From the NCBI GenBank assembly GCA_026713605.1, contig JAPOOC010000006.1, forward strand, positions 1 through 51,547: DNA of 51,547 nucleotides, given 5' to 3'. The position numbers and the translations under genes are program-made. Positions 17,401 through 23,716 of this stretch are shown here, piece by piece (the stretch's first letter is position 1; every line of letters begins with the position of its first letter). The notes below the pieces were generated by a model, which saw nothing but the letters and a program-made list of their open reading frames with translations, made no database searches and was not told where the DNA came from. Origin of the DNA: Candidatus Kaiserbacteria bacterium (GTDB lineage: Bacteria; Patescibacteriota; Minisyncoccia; Phycocordibacterales; JABAAK01).

Positions 17401-18269
17401 TCAAGCTCGGCAGCACGACTGCTGATGCGGATGACTATGCGGCGGACAAGACCTTTGCTAATGCTGATTACGCTAACTTGGCTTCCGATCTTGCCACCAC
17501 TCATGTGATTGCGTTTGAGGATGTGAATGAGTTCGTTCGTGATGGTGATGACAACACTGAGACTTTTGATCTAACGGTTGACTTCAACGGCATTGATGAC
17601 AATGACGGTGTTGCTGGTCAGTTCATTGAAGGATCTAAGTTGTATGTTGTGTGGGAAGGTGATGACAGTGGTTCGGTTAATATTACCGAACAAGCGATCA
17701 CCTCTGGCAACTTTACCATTGCGCGACCATTCCCAACCGTGCCGACGGTTTCAACGACTGAGACAGATCGTTCGTTGTCTGCAGGTTCGCAGAAGATTTA
17801 CGAGTTTACCGTGAATGCTGACGATGAGGGTGATGTGTATCTCGGCCAAGTTGCCCTTACTGTCGCGCTGGGTGGTTCACCTACCCTGACAGATCTTGAA
17901 ATTCACCGAGGAACCAGTAAAGGCAGTAGTCCCCGCGGTAAAAAAGCAAATGCGATTGCCGCAGGTACTCACGAAGTTGCGTTTGACACCCCTGAAAAGA
18001 TTGATGCTGGCAGTTCAAGGACATACTCGGTGTATGCCACTATAGAACTTCACGCTACGAATACTAATCAGAGCGTGAATACTAAGCTGGCTCTTGATCC
18101 TAAAGGCACACCTGCGCTTGGTCAAGTGTTTACAGCGAGTGTTGGTAACTTTGTCTGGTCGCCGAATACCCTTGATGAAGATGGAGCGACAGCTGCTTCC
18201 AATACTGACTGGTTTAACGGTTGGACAGTTCTTAAGGATTCTGACATCGATCAGTGGATACTTGATTAG
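14499..18269 (+). CDS. Large secreted surface (S-layer-like) protein
   Basis: A 1256-aa protein. The signal peptide ends at SSATA (residues about 1-28). A coiled coil follows (about 30-53), then a pure Ser run (about 57-66) as linker. A peptidoglycan_binding_1-like domain lies at about 80-167 (GSTGDDVRQLQRFLNG; YYGPATARAVSKFQ). The remaining 1080 or so residues are strongly acidic (Asp-rich) beta-type sequence, apparently several Ig-like modules, with two or three Cys pairs. The layout fits an abundant cell-surface or S-layer subunit, possibly calcium-binding, though that is inference. It stands alone, with a strong promoter and an exceptionally strong terminator. Codon choice is richer in C than in most neighbours, as in the gene at 50481. 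Confidence 0.75.
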   Translation: MSITNKVTVGLVSLAFVSSLVVVSSATAADDSEIAVLQSQIAKLLEQIKDLQSGQTSSSSSSSSSSASTGGATACSHTWTRNLSTGSTGDDVRQLQRFLNGNPQTQVAVSGVGSPGYETTYYGPATARAVSKFQEMYAAQILTPLGLTKGTGGFYTSTRTQLNELCQRGGVSNISVNRSGIRSATAPAVVRVTGDALAVTPGNPISDSYVVLGAQRAPFTSVVLTAGTDDVRIESVRIRRFGLSSSDNFESIALVDANGVQVGSARGLNSRDEVSLGSNFVVPSNRSVTLAIVGNMTTNTDDFSSGSIAGLEVAEVIADTRVQGGFPIRGAAHVLSNSVDLQKVVIEVGGGGGTVEFNDDTEVASVSIDLSATSVGGESADEEDAYLRSIILEQVGTADEREIGDLKVYVDDDKVDHVISADRDRFIINFGGKGVLIEEGNDVEIVVEANTDRGYKETIQFAVDDPSDLYILGASYGYGLPVCFAGDDGSGTDGVACDGKQTGDEDWQDTEGKTKTAVAEISSGKVSKGDRLKTFKDEVTYGDDVILGAYSVSFEGEDVLMEDLTFKVSLSSFPYTDTDNNAWKSAEEETMRFDSVRLRVDGENVAYANDSIDFDEPGCEKRYSTDANCDNTADDDGRVTVEFGGGFTLDVRNDREVVFEIVADLDSAWSHFEGTGVKFTLTDVDTAEGARSERDYRAEGEYFATEREFEDVKIMGNVLSFEINNDGIDGTEFVKGADNVVFGTFEVDAKDVIDDVEVRDLYVSFQIPADDGTNEKVGDLSHLNSCRILDEGGDEVADSRGVTGKKVSNGDASDILKSDQARFRFDNYVVEAGDREKLDIVCDIDDSASPGDEYRIVVDNGSAVRDRVKYRIGRDEDEKLLDGGNDSSLITVGDSGVLKISTDNPDEDETVVAVATGNSGVDDVAVLEIELEAEKEDVEILDVYLAAALGVGTITEEELEKVYDRFTLKLGSTTADADDYAADKTFANADYANLASDLATTHVIAFEDVNEFVRDGDDNTETFDLTVDFNGIDDNDGVAGQFIEGSKLYVVWEGDDSGSVNITEQAITSGNFTIARPFPTVPTVSTTETDRSLSAGSQKIYEFTVNADDEGDVYLGQVALTVALGGSPTLTDLEIHRGTSKGSSPRGKKANAIAAGTHEVAFDTPEKIDAGSSRTYSVYATIELHATNTNQSVNTKLALDPKGTPALGQVFTASVGNFVWSPNTLDEDGATAASNTDWFNGWTVLKDSDIDQWILD

Positions 18270-18321
18270 TGACTTGATTCTGACTTGAGATTTGCCACTA
18301 CAATCTGTAACTGGCAAACCA

Positions 18322-18362
18322 AAACCAAAACCCGCCCCTCAAAAAAGGGCGGGTTTTGGTTT
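18322..18362 (+). terminator. Strong intrinsic terminator
   Basis: A perfect 16-bp stem (18322-18337 with 18347-18362) around a 9-base loop, after the surface-protein gene. The U-rich part lies inside the 3' arm. Confidence 0.8.
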
Positions 18363-18457
18363 GCTGTATAGATATGTTTTTTGGTGTGTATCCCGCAACT
18401 GCCTAATTTCACCCACCGACATAAATACAGTGATTGTCAAATGCAAGGTTATTCACA

Positions 18458-18466
18458 TGGTATACT
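18458..18466 (+). promoter_or_regulatory. Extended -10 TGGTATACT
   Basis: Ends 9 bases before ATG 18476. It drives the first copy of the duplicated two-gene module. Confidence 0.65.
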
Positions 18467-18475
18467 TAAGTGTCT

Positions 18476-18691
18476 ATGCCTGTTACTGTAGAAAATAAAA
18501 ATGAAAAAACCAGCACTGTTACGATTACAAACGGGCATCTTGAAGCATTGCAAGAGATAACAAATACTTTGGGTACAAAAGGTGAAGCACACACAATTGC
18601 TTTCCTTATAGAAATAATTCGTGACCAGAGATCAAAAGACATACGGATAAACAATGTACTCTATCGTCCAAGTGATGCGTTATTGAAGTGA
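18476..18691 (+). CDS. Small soluble protein X1 of a duplicated two-gene module
   Basis: A 71-aa protein. Its core TITNGHLEALQEITNTLGTK followed by GEAHTIAFLIEII matches X2 at 20697 (TITNGHKETVEKLVK, then LIAFLTDAV); both end in a motif with S-x-x-D (RPSDALLK; SPADHWVEK). The pattern of a beta strand followed by two helices suggests a ribbon-helix-helix-like DNA-binding fold, but this is inference. It directly precedes a small membrane protein, as X2 does. A GTG at 18470 is an alternative start but lies only 3 bases from the -10 box. Confidence 0.65.
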   Translation: MPVTVENKNEKTSTVTITNGHLEALQEITNTLGTKGEAHTIAFLIEIIRDQRSKDIRINNVLYRPSDALLK

Positions 18692-18693
18692 GT

Positions 18694-18933
18694 ATGAATG
18701 ACAGTTATTCAAAAGAAGAGGCGGATCGATCTTTTGTAAAGGAGGCAGATTTTACTGACAATGTGTTGAGTGTTTTACAGGAAAGCACGAGAGCTGAAGA
18801 GTGTATAGAAAGAATAGTCGGAAGATACATGAGGAGGAAATGGCATGTTTTACTTGCCGGACTTGTTATGACTGCTTTTACTATTTATGGTCTCATCACA
18901 TTCTTTATCAAAACATTTCTGCATACCCAGTGA
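18694..18933 (+). CDS. Small membrane protein Y1, partner of X1
   Basis: A 79-aa protein with a charged N-terminal half and a single C-terminal membrane segment (residues about 52-73, HVLLAGLVMTAFTIYGLITF), in tail-anchored arrangement. It starts 2 bases after the X1 stop; a GTG at 18688 overlapping that stop is an alternative start. Its counterpart Y2 at 20932 has the same plan and position but low direct similarity. No known family. With X1 it forms a two-gene unit of cytoplasmic and membrane partner. Confidence 0.6.
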   Translation: MNDSYSKEEADRSFVKEADFTDNVLSVLQESTRAEECIERIVGRYMRRKWHVLLAGLVMTAFTIYGLITFFIKTFLHTQ

Positions 18934-18947
18934 TTTATTTTGTATGA

Positions 18948-19982
18948 TTAATCGCTTTCGACAGGGTCATGAACATGCACTTGAAATTCTTTGGATGACT
19001 GAATTGTTTCAAGAAATTTGCTTGGCAATCCCCTTCCTGTATTTATATACAAGTTAACTTCTTTTCTTTGTTTATCAAGTAAACTTGCTGAATCTGTAAT
19101 GAATATGCCGTGTATATACTTCATATTGTCTGAGCTGAATGAAAAGTCATAGGTGTACACATACCCATTTTCTTTTTTAATTTTTGTCTCTTCCCTTGAT
19201 ATCTGGTTGCCATTTCTTTGGGAATACAATAAATCTTCAATATTTTTATGAGAAAACCCTATTGCTCCGGTGCCCCAAAAAAGTGTTGTTAGGTCAATGA
19301 AAATAAAATTAAAACCTTTTTCATGTCCCTCTATCTTTTTCAATTGTTTTGTTTTATTCTTTAAAGCATTTGTTATTCTTAAGGCCTTTTTTTCATGCTC
19401 GACATCGCATGGTTGGCCGCTGCGTATTTGCATCTTTGAACAGTTGATGACCTGCAAGCCACTTTTTCCTCTTTGCGGGGCAACGCACTCCACCCTGTAT
19501 TTTTCATTGTTGTAGGTGAATTCAAAATCATACCCACTCTTTGGGTGTGTTACATTTTCGAATCGGTCACGCAAAAATAAATATGCCCAAACTTCAGATT
19601 GAAAAGATGTCCACTGCCTCCAGAACTCGTTAGGATCAGTGCATTTAATTAGTGCTTTTAGTTCCGAAGTGCCGCACCGCTCAATGTACTCTTCTACCTT
19701 TGGCATGACTTTTTTCTTAAATATATCAAAGTGTTTTCCTTTACCGTAGTACTCCTTGGCATACTCTTTATCTGTTGATATTTTTTCACACCTAGTTATA
19801 CGACCGTATTTATCAGCAATTGATTTTCTCCAGTTCTCACGATCACCTTTATGAAACTTCTTGTATACCCGCAAGAAATCATTTAATAGATTCTCGTGGG
19901 TATTTGCACCGCCTTCCTGCCGTATCTTGATAGATGCACCATCCTGGCGTTTTATTTTGGTTGTTTTTTTCTTTATATTCAT
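18948..19982 (-). CDS. Possible PD-(D/E)XK-type nuclease
   Basis: A 344-aa Lys-rich soluble protein. Residues about 140-190 contain SGYDFEFTYNNEKYRVECVA. The spacing of the Asp and the Glu after a beta strand is that of the PD-(D/E)XK nuclease core, but the usual Lys of ExK is replaced (E-C-V), so activity is uncertain. The rest is mixed helical sequence without a recognised domain. The start at 19982 follows a TGGCATACT box by 6 bases; the frame is open to 20006. It lies tail-to-tail with Y1 inside the accessory island. A restriction-like or defence role is possible but unproven. Confidence 0.5.
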   Translation of the reverse strand: MNIKKKTTKIKRQDGASIKIRQEGGANTHENLLNDFLRVYKKFHKGDRENWRKSIADKYGRITRCEKISTDKEYAKEYYGKGKHFDIFKKKVMPKVEEYIERCGTSELKALIKCTDPNEFWRQWTSFQSEVWAYLFLRDRFENVTHPKSGYDFEFTYNNEKYRVECVAPQRGKSGLQVINCSKMQIRSGQPCDVEHEKKALRITNALKNKTKQLKKIEGHEKGFNFIFIDLTTLFWGTGAIGFSHKNIEDLLYSQRNGNQISREETKIKKENGYVYTYDFSFSSDNMKYIHGIFITDSASLLDKQRKEVNLYINTGRGLPSKFLETIQSSKEFQVHVHDPVESD

Positions 19983-19988
19983 ATTGTA

Positions 19989-19997
19989 AGTATGCCA
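19989..19997 (-). promoter_or_regulatory. Extended -10 TGGCATACT
   Basis: Minus strand, ending 6 bases before ATG 19982. Confidence 0.55.
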
Positions 19998-20041
19998 TAT
20001 TGCCAAGAACTACCCCCAAAAAAATATTTATTTTGATGGCA

Positions 20042-20050
20042 TGGTATACT
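20042..20050 (+). promoter_or_regulatory. Extended -10 TGGTATACT
   Basis: Ends 7 bases before ATG 20058. It is divergent from the -10 box at 19989, so two leaderless promoters lie about 50 bases apart. Confidence 0.65.
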
Positions 20051-20057
20051 TACTTAT

Positions 20058-20219
20058 ATGACTGATAAAAGGTACCAAATAATAAGAAGGACTGACAACA
20101 GGGTTGTTGAAACCTTTGCCACAGAAAGGGAGGTGGTAGAGTATTTTTTGGATGAAGGGTTGGTGCATAAGGGTGAAAACTATATTTTGAAACGGCCGTT
20201 TGTGGTGAGTACTGGTTAG
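20058..20219 (+). CDS. 53-aa basic small protein
   Basis: The frame encodes MTDKRYQIIRRTDNRVVETF and continues to LKRPFVVSTG. It is soluble and charged, with an alternating strand-helix-strand pattern (VETFATEREVVEYFLDEGLV, then a final strand). No family recognised. It is supported by a well-placed TGGTATACT box and an open frame ending in TAG. It is divergent from the possible nuclease and lies upstream of the STAS-like gene. Confidence 0.55.
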   Translation: MTDKRYQIIRRTDNRVVETFATEREVVEYFLDEGLVHKGENYILKRPFVVSTG

Positions 20220-20282
20220 TGTTAAAAATCGAACCGTTGAAGGTTCTCCTCTGCGGAAAGGTTCAGGGGTATTTTTTTCTCT

Positions 20283-20290
20283 TGTACACT
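20283..20290 (+). promoter_or_regulatory. -10 box TGTACACT
   Basis: A weaker box (TACACT, 20285-20290) ending 6 bases before ATG 20297. Confidence 0.4.
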
Positions 20291-20296
20291 GAATGT

Positions 20297-20629
20297 ATGA
20301 AGAAAGTATTTCTTAAAACATATGGTTCTTTCTTGGTTGGTAGGACTGAGGGTGCGGAGGCGTTTACTGCGTTAAAGAAGAATATGCGGAGCATGCCCGA
20401 TGATGATGTGCTGTTTTTTGATTTCTCAGACATTGCTATCTTTGCACCGGCATGGTGTGATGAATTTTTTGGAGAGGCCACCATTAAATATCCTGGCAGG
20501 ATAGTCATTGACGCTTCAATCAACGAAGGGTTGAAAAAACCTCTTGAACATATAGCAGAGGTGAGAGGCATACCATTCACCTTTGGATCGTTTGTTGATT
20601 CCGAGAACGAACAGCCGAGCAAAGATTGA
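20297..20629 (+). CDS. STAS-like (DUF4325-type) protein
   Basis: A 110-aa protein. The central part DDVLFFDFSDIAIFAPAWCD followed by EFF matches the STAS-like DUF4325 pattern, in which a buried strand is followed by a helix starting near a conserved D-E. The N-terminal YGSFLVGRTEGAEAF fits the first strand and helix. Family members are small and often found beside ATPases or regulators; their function is unknown. No kinase-like partner is next to it here. The ATG at 20297 follows a TACACT box by 6 bases, and the upstream in-frame region has no support. Confidence 0.65.
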   Translation: MKKVFLKTYGSFLVGRTEGAEAFTALKKNMRSMPDDDVLFFDFSDIAIFAPAWCDEFFGEATIKYPGRIVIDASINEGLKKPLEHIAEVRGIPFTFGSFVDSENEQPSKD

Positions 20630-20681
20630 TATGATTATTATTCATGGTAATCAGTAATCAAAACGGCACTTTCTTTGGATA

Positions 20682-20690
20682 TGGTATATT
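20682..20690 (+). promoter_or_regulatory. Extended -10 TGGTATATT
   Basis: Ends 6 bases before ATG 20697, the second copy of the two-gene module. Confidence 0.65.
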
Positions 20691-20696
20691 AAATAC

Positions 20697-20930
20697 ATGG
20701 CAATAGAAAACAAACACAATGAAAAAGGTGACCTTGTTCTGACAATAACTAACGGACATAAGGAAACCGTTGAAAAACTGGTTAAAGCGTACAAAATAAA
20801 AGGTGGGGATGAAGCGAAGTTGATAGCGTTTCTAACCGATGCTGTCGCCCAAGATGGAGTTATTGGTCATCCAATAGGTGCAAATGGAAAGTTTTTCTCC
20901 CCTGCAGATCATTGGGTTGAAAAAGAGTAA
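20697..20930 (+). CDS. Small soluble protein X2 of a duplicated two-gene module
   Basis: A 77-aa paralogue of X1 (18476). The shared core is LTITNGHKETVEKLVKAYKI followed by K-G-x-E-A and an IAFL motif, ending in a segment with SPADHW (X1 has RPSDAL). It is separated from Y2 by a single base. The promoter, gene order and sizes repeat the 18458-18933 arrangement. A ribbon-helix-helix-like regulator or antitoxin-like role is inferred from shape only. Confidence 0.65.
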   Translation: MAIENKHNEKGDLVLTITNGHKETVEKLVKAYKIKGGDEAKLIAFLTDAVAQDGVIGHPIGANGKFFSPADHWVEKE

Positions 20931-20931
20931 T

Positions 20932-21153
20932 ATGGCTGTAACTGACGAAGAAAAAGAAAGTATAAAGGCAAGTGTTTTTGCAGATTCTGAAGGATTCAGA
21001 GGAGCGTTACTTGACAGTTTGAAACATGACGATGTGCAGAAGAGCGTGTGTGCAGCGATGCTAAAAGGTGCGTGGCTCTGGGTTCTTGTATTCATTTTCC
21101 CCGCTCTTGTTTGGGTAGCAAGGTCAATTCCACCAATTGGCGATTTTTTTTGA
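20932..21153 (+). CDS. Small membrane protein Y2, partner of X2
   Basis: A 73-aa protein. A polar, acidic first half (TDEEKESIKASVFADSEGF) leads to one C-terminal membrane segment (residues about 47-64, WLWVLVFIFPALVWVA). It has the same topology and relative position as Y1, although sequence similarity is weak. It begins one base after the X2 stop, which implies coupled translation. No family known. The preceding in-frame ATG at 20878 lies inside X2 and is not used. Confidence 0.6.
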   Translation: MAVTDEEKESIKASVFADSEGFRGALLDSLKHDDVQKSVCAAMLKGAWLWVLVFIFPALVWVARSIPPIGDFF

Positions 21154-21291
21154 CCTTCATTACAATGTAAAACTGGCGATGGAGGCGGATGTTTCCTCAC
21201 TGCATAAGTTCACTTACCTGTGAGAATGATTTCATTGGAAAAACACACGGCTTTGACATCTTTTCTGAAGCAGGTAGAATGAAGGTATATC

Positions 21292-21332
21292 CTGCCCGCC
21301 CGGCTTTCGTAGTCCGGCGGGCGGAGTTTTTT
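21292..21332 (+). terminator. GC-rich intrinsic terminator
   Basis: An imperfect stem of about 11 bp (CTGCCCGCCCGG with CCGGCGGGCGGAG) followed by TTTTTT, downstream of Y2. Confidence 0.65.
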
Positions 21333-21345
21333 GTGCGGTATGTGT

Positions 21346-21377
21346 TATACCCGTTTTTTTGACAAAAAGCGGGTATA
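21346..21377. repeat. Inverted repeat TATACCCG...CGGGTATA
   Basis: An 8-bp perfect inverted repeat extended by T and A runs, giving a stem of about 13 bp. The element TACCCGTTTTTT recurs at 21388-21399. Possible terminator or operator. Confidence 0.6.
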
Positions 21378-21596
21378 AAAATATTTGTACCCGTTTTTTG
21401 ATGTATTATAAATTTTATACCCCCAAAAAAAAGGCGGGTTTTGGTTTTGCCCTGCTTTGATTGTATTTTGTGTGTGGTAGAGTTGCGGGTTGGCATCATA
21501 GTTTTACCCCACCATCCAATACCCAATAAACCCGTAGCGTGTGGACTTTAGGGAAAAAGTCAAGTGTTATGCACTGTTGGTTTCTGTAGCATATTG

Positions 21597-21602
21597 TATA
21601 CT
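21597..21602 (+). promoter_or_regulatory. -10 box TATACT
   Basis: Eighteen bases before ATG 21621, so the leader would be about 12 bases. Confidence 0.5.
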
Positions 21603-21620
21603 GTACCTAATTATCTAATT

Positions 21621-22130
21621 ATGGGCAACGCTACTATTAATCAAGCAAAGTATGAAAATGCCATTCTTTACTTTGTGCAACATTGCAATAATCAGTATTT
21701 AGGGGCAACTAAACTCAATAAGTTGCTCTACTATCTTGATTTTTTGAATTATCGGGATAGAGGGAAGTCAGTCACCGGAGATGAGTACTACCACATGCAG
21801 TACGGACCGATTCCTTCGTCGGTGGAAACGGTTATGAGTGCGCTCTGTGAAAGCGAAAAAATAAAGGTTACTGGTGAGCCATTTAAAGAGACAATGAGGA
21901 AAATATATAAGGCGGAGGAAAAGCCAGATGTTACTGTTTTTTCAAAAGAGGAGCAGGAGTTACTTGTTGCTATTTGTAAAGAATTTAAGGAATGTAGTAT
22001 AGATACAATAGTCGCTCAGACGCACCTTGAGGCACCATGGTTTTACTCCATGCCGCATGACAAGATTGATTATGAGTATGCACACTCAATAGAGGTGTTG
22101 GATGGGGATGAGGATGATTATTTTTCATGA
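21621..22130 (+). CDS. Panacea (DUF4065, SocA-like) domain protein
   Basis: A 169-aa protein. Residues about 30-70 carry the family signature: TKLNKLLYYLDFLNYRDRG, then VTGDEYYHMQYGPIPSSV. The domain occurs as an antitoxin partner to diverse toxins and in SocA/GepA-like regulators. The C-terminal tail is acidic. No separate toxin-like gene follows within the next 200 bases, so this copy appears solitary or may act on the products of the next unit, which contains a second Panacea protein. MGNATINQ is taken as start; an ATG further upstream (21564) would overlap the promoter. Confidence 0.8.
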   Translation: MGNATINQAKYENAILYFVQHCNNQYLGATKLNKLLYYLDFLNYRDRGKSVTGDEYYHMQYGPIPSSVETVMSALCESEKIKVTGEPFKETMRKIYKAEEKPDVTVFSKEEQELLVAICKEFKECSIDTIVAQTHLEAPWFYSMPHDKIDYEYAHSIEVLDGDEDDYFS

Positions 22131-22177
22131 GGACAGGTGGCGTTGTGATTATCTCGCATGTTGCTGTTGCAGAAAGC

Positions 22178-22203
22178 AAAAAAAGCCCCTGGCGGACTTT
22201 TTT
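22178..22203 (+). terminator. Probable intrinsic terminator
   Basis: A7-G with C-T6 arms and an inner CC/GG pair form a short stem ending in a T run, about 50 bases after the Panacea gene. Confidence 0.55.
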
Positions 22204-22325
22204 CTAAGCAACTTATGTTTCGGTGTCGGACAAACGACACTTAACCGGCATTACGCTTGGGTTTCCACATAAGATTTATGCCTGTTTTTAGTATATGCCT
22301 GATCAGAGGTTTTACACCCATGGCG

Positions 22326-22334
22326 TGGTATACT
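22326..22334 (+). promoter_or_regulatory. Extended -10 TGGTATACT
   Basis: Ends 7 bases before ATG 22342; leaderless type. Confidence 0.7.
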
Positions 22335-22341
22335 ATCAATA

Positions 22342-22953
22342 ATGTTTACTGTTAAGAAGTATGTTAGTGGTTTTAATGGTCAGATTCTTGATCCGGATCG
22401 GATTAATGCGCTTGCCGTTAAGTTTGTTGATGCGTTTGAGAAGAGGGGTGACTCTCTGTATATCACTAAACTGTTGAAGTTGTTTTTTTATTTTGATTTT
22501 GTGTCTTATAAAAATCAAGAGAAGCCGTTTACTGGCGATATTTATTTTAAGTTGCCGTATGGTCCAATCCCCTCTTTTATCAAAGAGCAGCTTGATTTGC
22601 TTAAGAAAGAGAATGATGAGAACGAAGAATTAAAAGATTTTGAATTGAAAAGTATATTTGCGAAGTATCTTGAGACGAAAAAGGATGAGGGAACAAAGGG
22701 GCATACGCTGAAGATTCGTGAGGGTGCTGATATACCCCGGGAAAATTTTGAGGATTATTTTTCTGATGGTGACAATGAGTTGCTCTCTGCTATCGTTAAG
22801 GCATTTGACGGTAAGAATGTGAGGGAGGTTGTTGCAATGACGCATCAGGAGGTGCCATATGTAAAAGTTAAGTGGGATACTGGTATTATTGATTACCTCC
22901 TTGCGTTTGATAAGGATTTTCCGAAAGCACTTCCGAACTACCGATCTGTTTGA
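22342..22953 (+). CDS. Panacea-like domain protein, candidate antitoxin
   Basis: A 203-aa protein. Residues about 40-80 carry ITKLLKLFFYFDFVSYKNQE, then FTGDIYFKLPYGPIPSFI, the same signature as the protein at 21621. Near the C-terminus both have a short motif before the end (VVAMTHQEVPY here, IVAQTHLEAPW there). The gene is followed after 11 bases by a 162-aa gene that could be the cognate toxin; upstream antitoxin and downstream toxin is a usual order. It is soluble, with no membrane segment. Confidence 0.75.
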   Translation: MFTVKKYVSGFNGQILDPDRINALAVKFVDAFEKRGDSLYITKLLKLFFYFDFVSYKNQEKPFTGDIYFKLPYGPIPSFIKEQLDLLKKENDENEELKDFELKSIFAKYLETKKDEGTKGHTLKIREGADIPRENFEDYFSDGDNELLSAIVKAFDGKNVREVVAMTHQEVPYVKVKWDTGIIDYLLAFDKDFPKALPNYRSV

Positions 22954-22964
22954 TATAGTGTGTA

Positions 22965-23453
22965 ATGATGTTGAGTCCCGGAGAGATATATTATTGCGAG
23001 AGGATTAAGGGTGATGGCACCTCAGGGCATTGGTGGGTTCTTTTGTTTGTTGATGCTAATGTGGTTCGGTATGTAACGGCAACTTCACAGATTAAACCGT
23101 TTGTTTATAGAGAGGGTTTACAAGGTTTGCAACAACCGAAAGAGCAACCCGACTCTGTTGTTTTTCTTGATACACAGAAGATTGTCGGTCAAAACAATCT
23201 CCCGATTTTTTCAAAACCAACAATTTTGAACTGTTTCCATTCTATGAGAAGTATTTCTCTGCAAGATTTTAATACACGGATTGATCGTAAGTTGTTACGG
23301 ATTGTTGGGCGATTGCCGGATCGGTATCTTGCACAGATAGTTCCATCCGCCCGTTGTTCCGGTCAGTGGTCGCGTGTTGATGTTAAGCAGGTATTGCATG
23401 CAGAGAATGGCATAGGAGGATGTGTTAATGCGTTTTATGATGGGTTGCGATAG
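22965..23453 (+). CDS. Candidate toxin partner of the Panacea protein
   Basis: A 162-aa soluble protein of no recognised family. The N-terminal LSPGEIYYCERIKGDG, then HWWVLLFVDANVVRYV and VVFLDTQKI resemble the barrel start of PemK/MazF-like toxins, in which a GxI strand precedes a H-x-V-LL strand, but the match is weak. Five Cys and many Arg lie in the C-terminal half. The partner idea rests mainly on its position 11 bases after the Panacea gene, without its own promoter. The start may be 22965 or the adjacent ATG 22968. Confidence 0.5.
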   Translation: MMLSPGEIYYCERIKGDGTSGHWWVLLFVDANVVRYVTATSQIKPFVYREGLQGLQQPKEQPDSVVFLDTQKIVGQNNLPIFSKPTILNCFHSMRSISLQDFNTRIDRKLLRIVGRLPDRYLAQIVPSARCSGQWSRVDVKQVLHAENGIGGCVNAFYDGLR

Positions 23454-23462
23454 TGGCATACT
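23454..23462 (+). promoter_or_regulatory. Extended -10 TGGCATACT
   Basis: Begins two bases before the end of the preceding gene plus one and lies 14 bases before ATG 23477. Confidence 0.4.
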
Positions 23463-23476
23463 GTACTTACTTAGTT

Positions 23477-23632
23477 ATGGTTATATTGAGAAAGAAAATT
23501 AATTTTTCTAAGAGTGAGATTGATTTGTTGCGGTATTTTGTGGGTCAGGAAGTTGAAAACATCCAAGTTTTTGGTCCTGCTGATGATGCATACCAAAGAA
23601 GGATAAATAGTTTGATGCGCAAGTTGGCGTGA
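23477..23632 (+). CDS. 51-aa small protein
   Basis: The frame encodes MVILRKKINFSKSEIDLLRY and ends in RRINSLMRKLA. It is basic and mostly helical, without a membrane segment. No family is recognised. It directly follows the Panacea unit behind a TGGCATACT box and could be part of that unit or independent. Confidence 0.45.
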   Translation: MVILRKKINFSKSEIDLLRYFVGQEVENIQVFGPADDAYQRRINSLMRKLA

Positions 23633-23654
23633 GGTAAGCCAGAATATAACCTTT

Positions 23655-23716
23655 GTGCCTGTGTGATGTTTTTCCACGGGGGTGGTTTGGTATGGGGAGT
23701 GTGGTATACTTTTGCT
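23655..23716 (+). promoter_or_regulatory. Promoter cassette, copy 1
   Basis: A stretch of about 62 bases containing TTTTTCCACGGGGGTGG, then TTTGGTATGGGGAGTG and TGGTATACT (23702-23710), ending 6 bases before ATG 23717. Copies 2 (24368) and 3 (25124) carry almost the same sequence. Confidence 0.75.

Larger units (their letters stand above)
21154..21620. other. Long intergenic region with several hairpins
   Basis: 467 bases without a credible gene. It holds a GC-rich terminator-like hairpin (21292-21332), a TATACCCG inverted repeat (21346-21377), and a second copy of TACCCGTTTTTT (21388-21399). At 21421-21450 there is a stretch resembling the 3' arm of the terminator at 18322 without its left arm. 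The promoter of the next gene is at 21597. A minus-strand open frame (21197-21526) overlaps these structures and looks non-coding. Confidence 0.6.

Noticed and set aside
21197-21526. 109-aa minus-strand open frame in the long intergenic region
   Set aside because: It runs through several hairpins and T runs, has no start signals and a biased composition.
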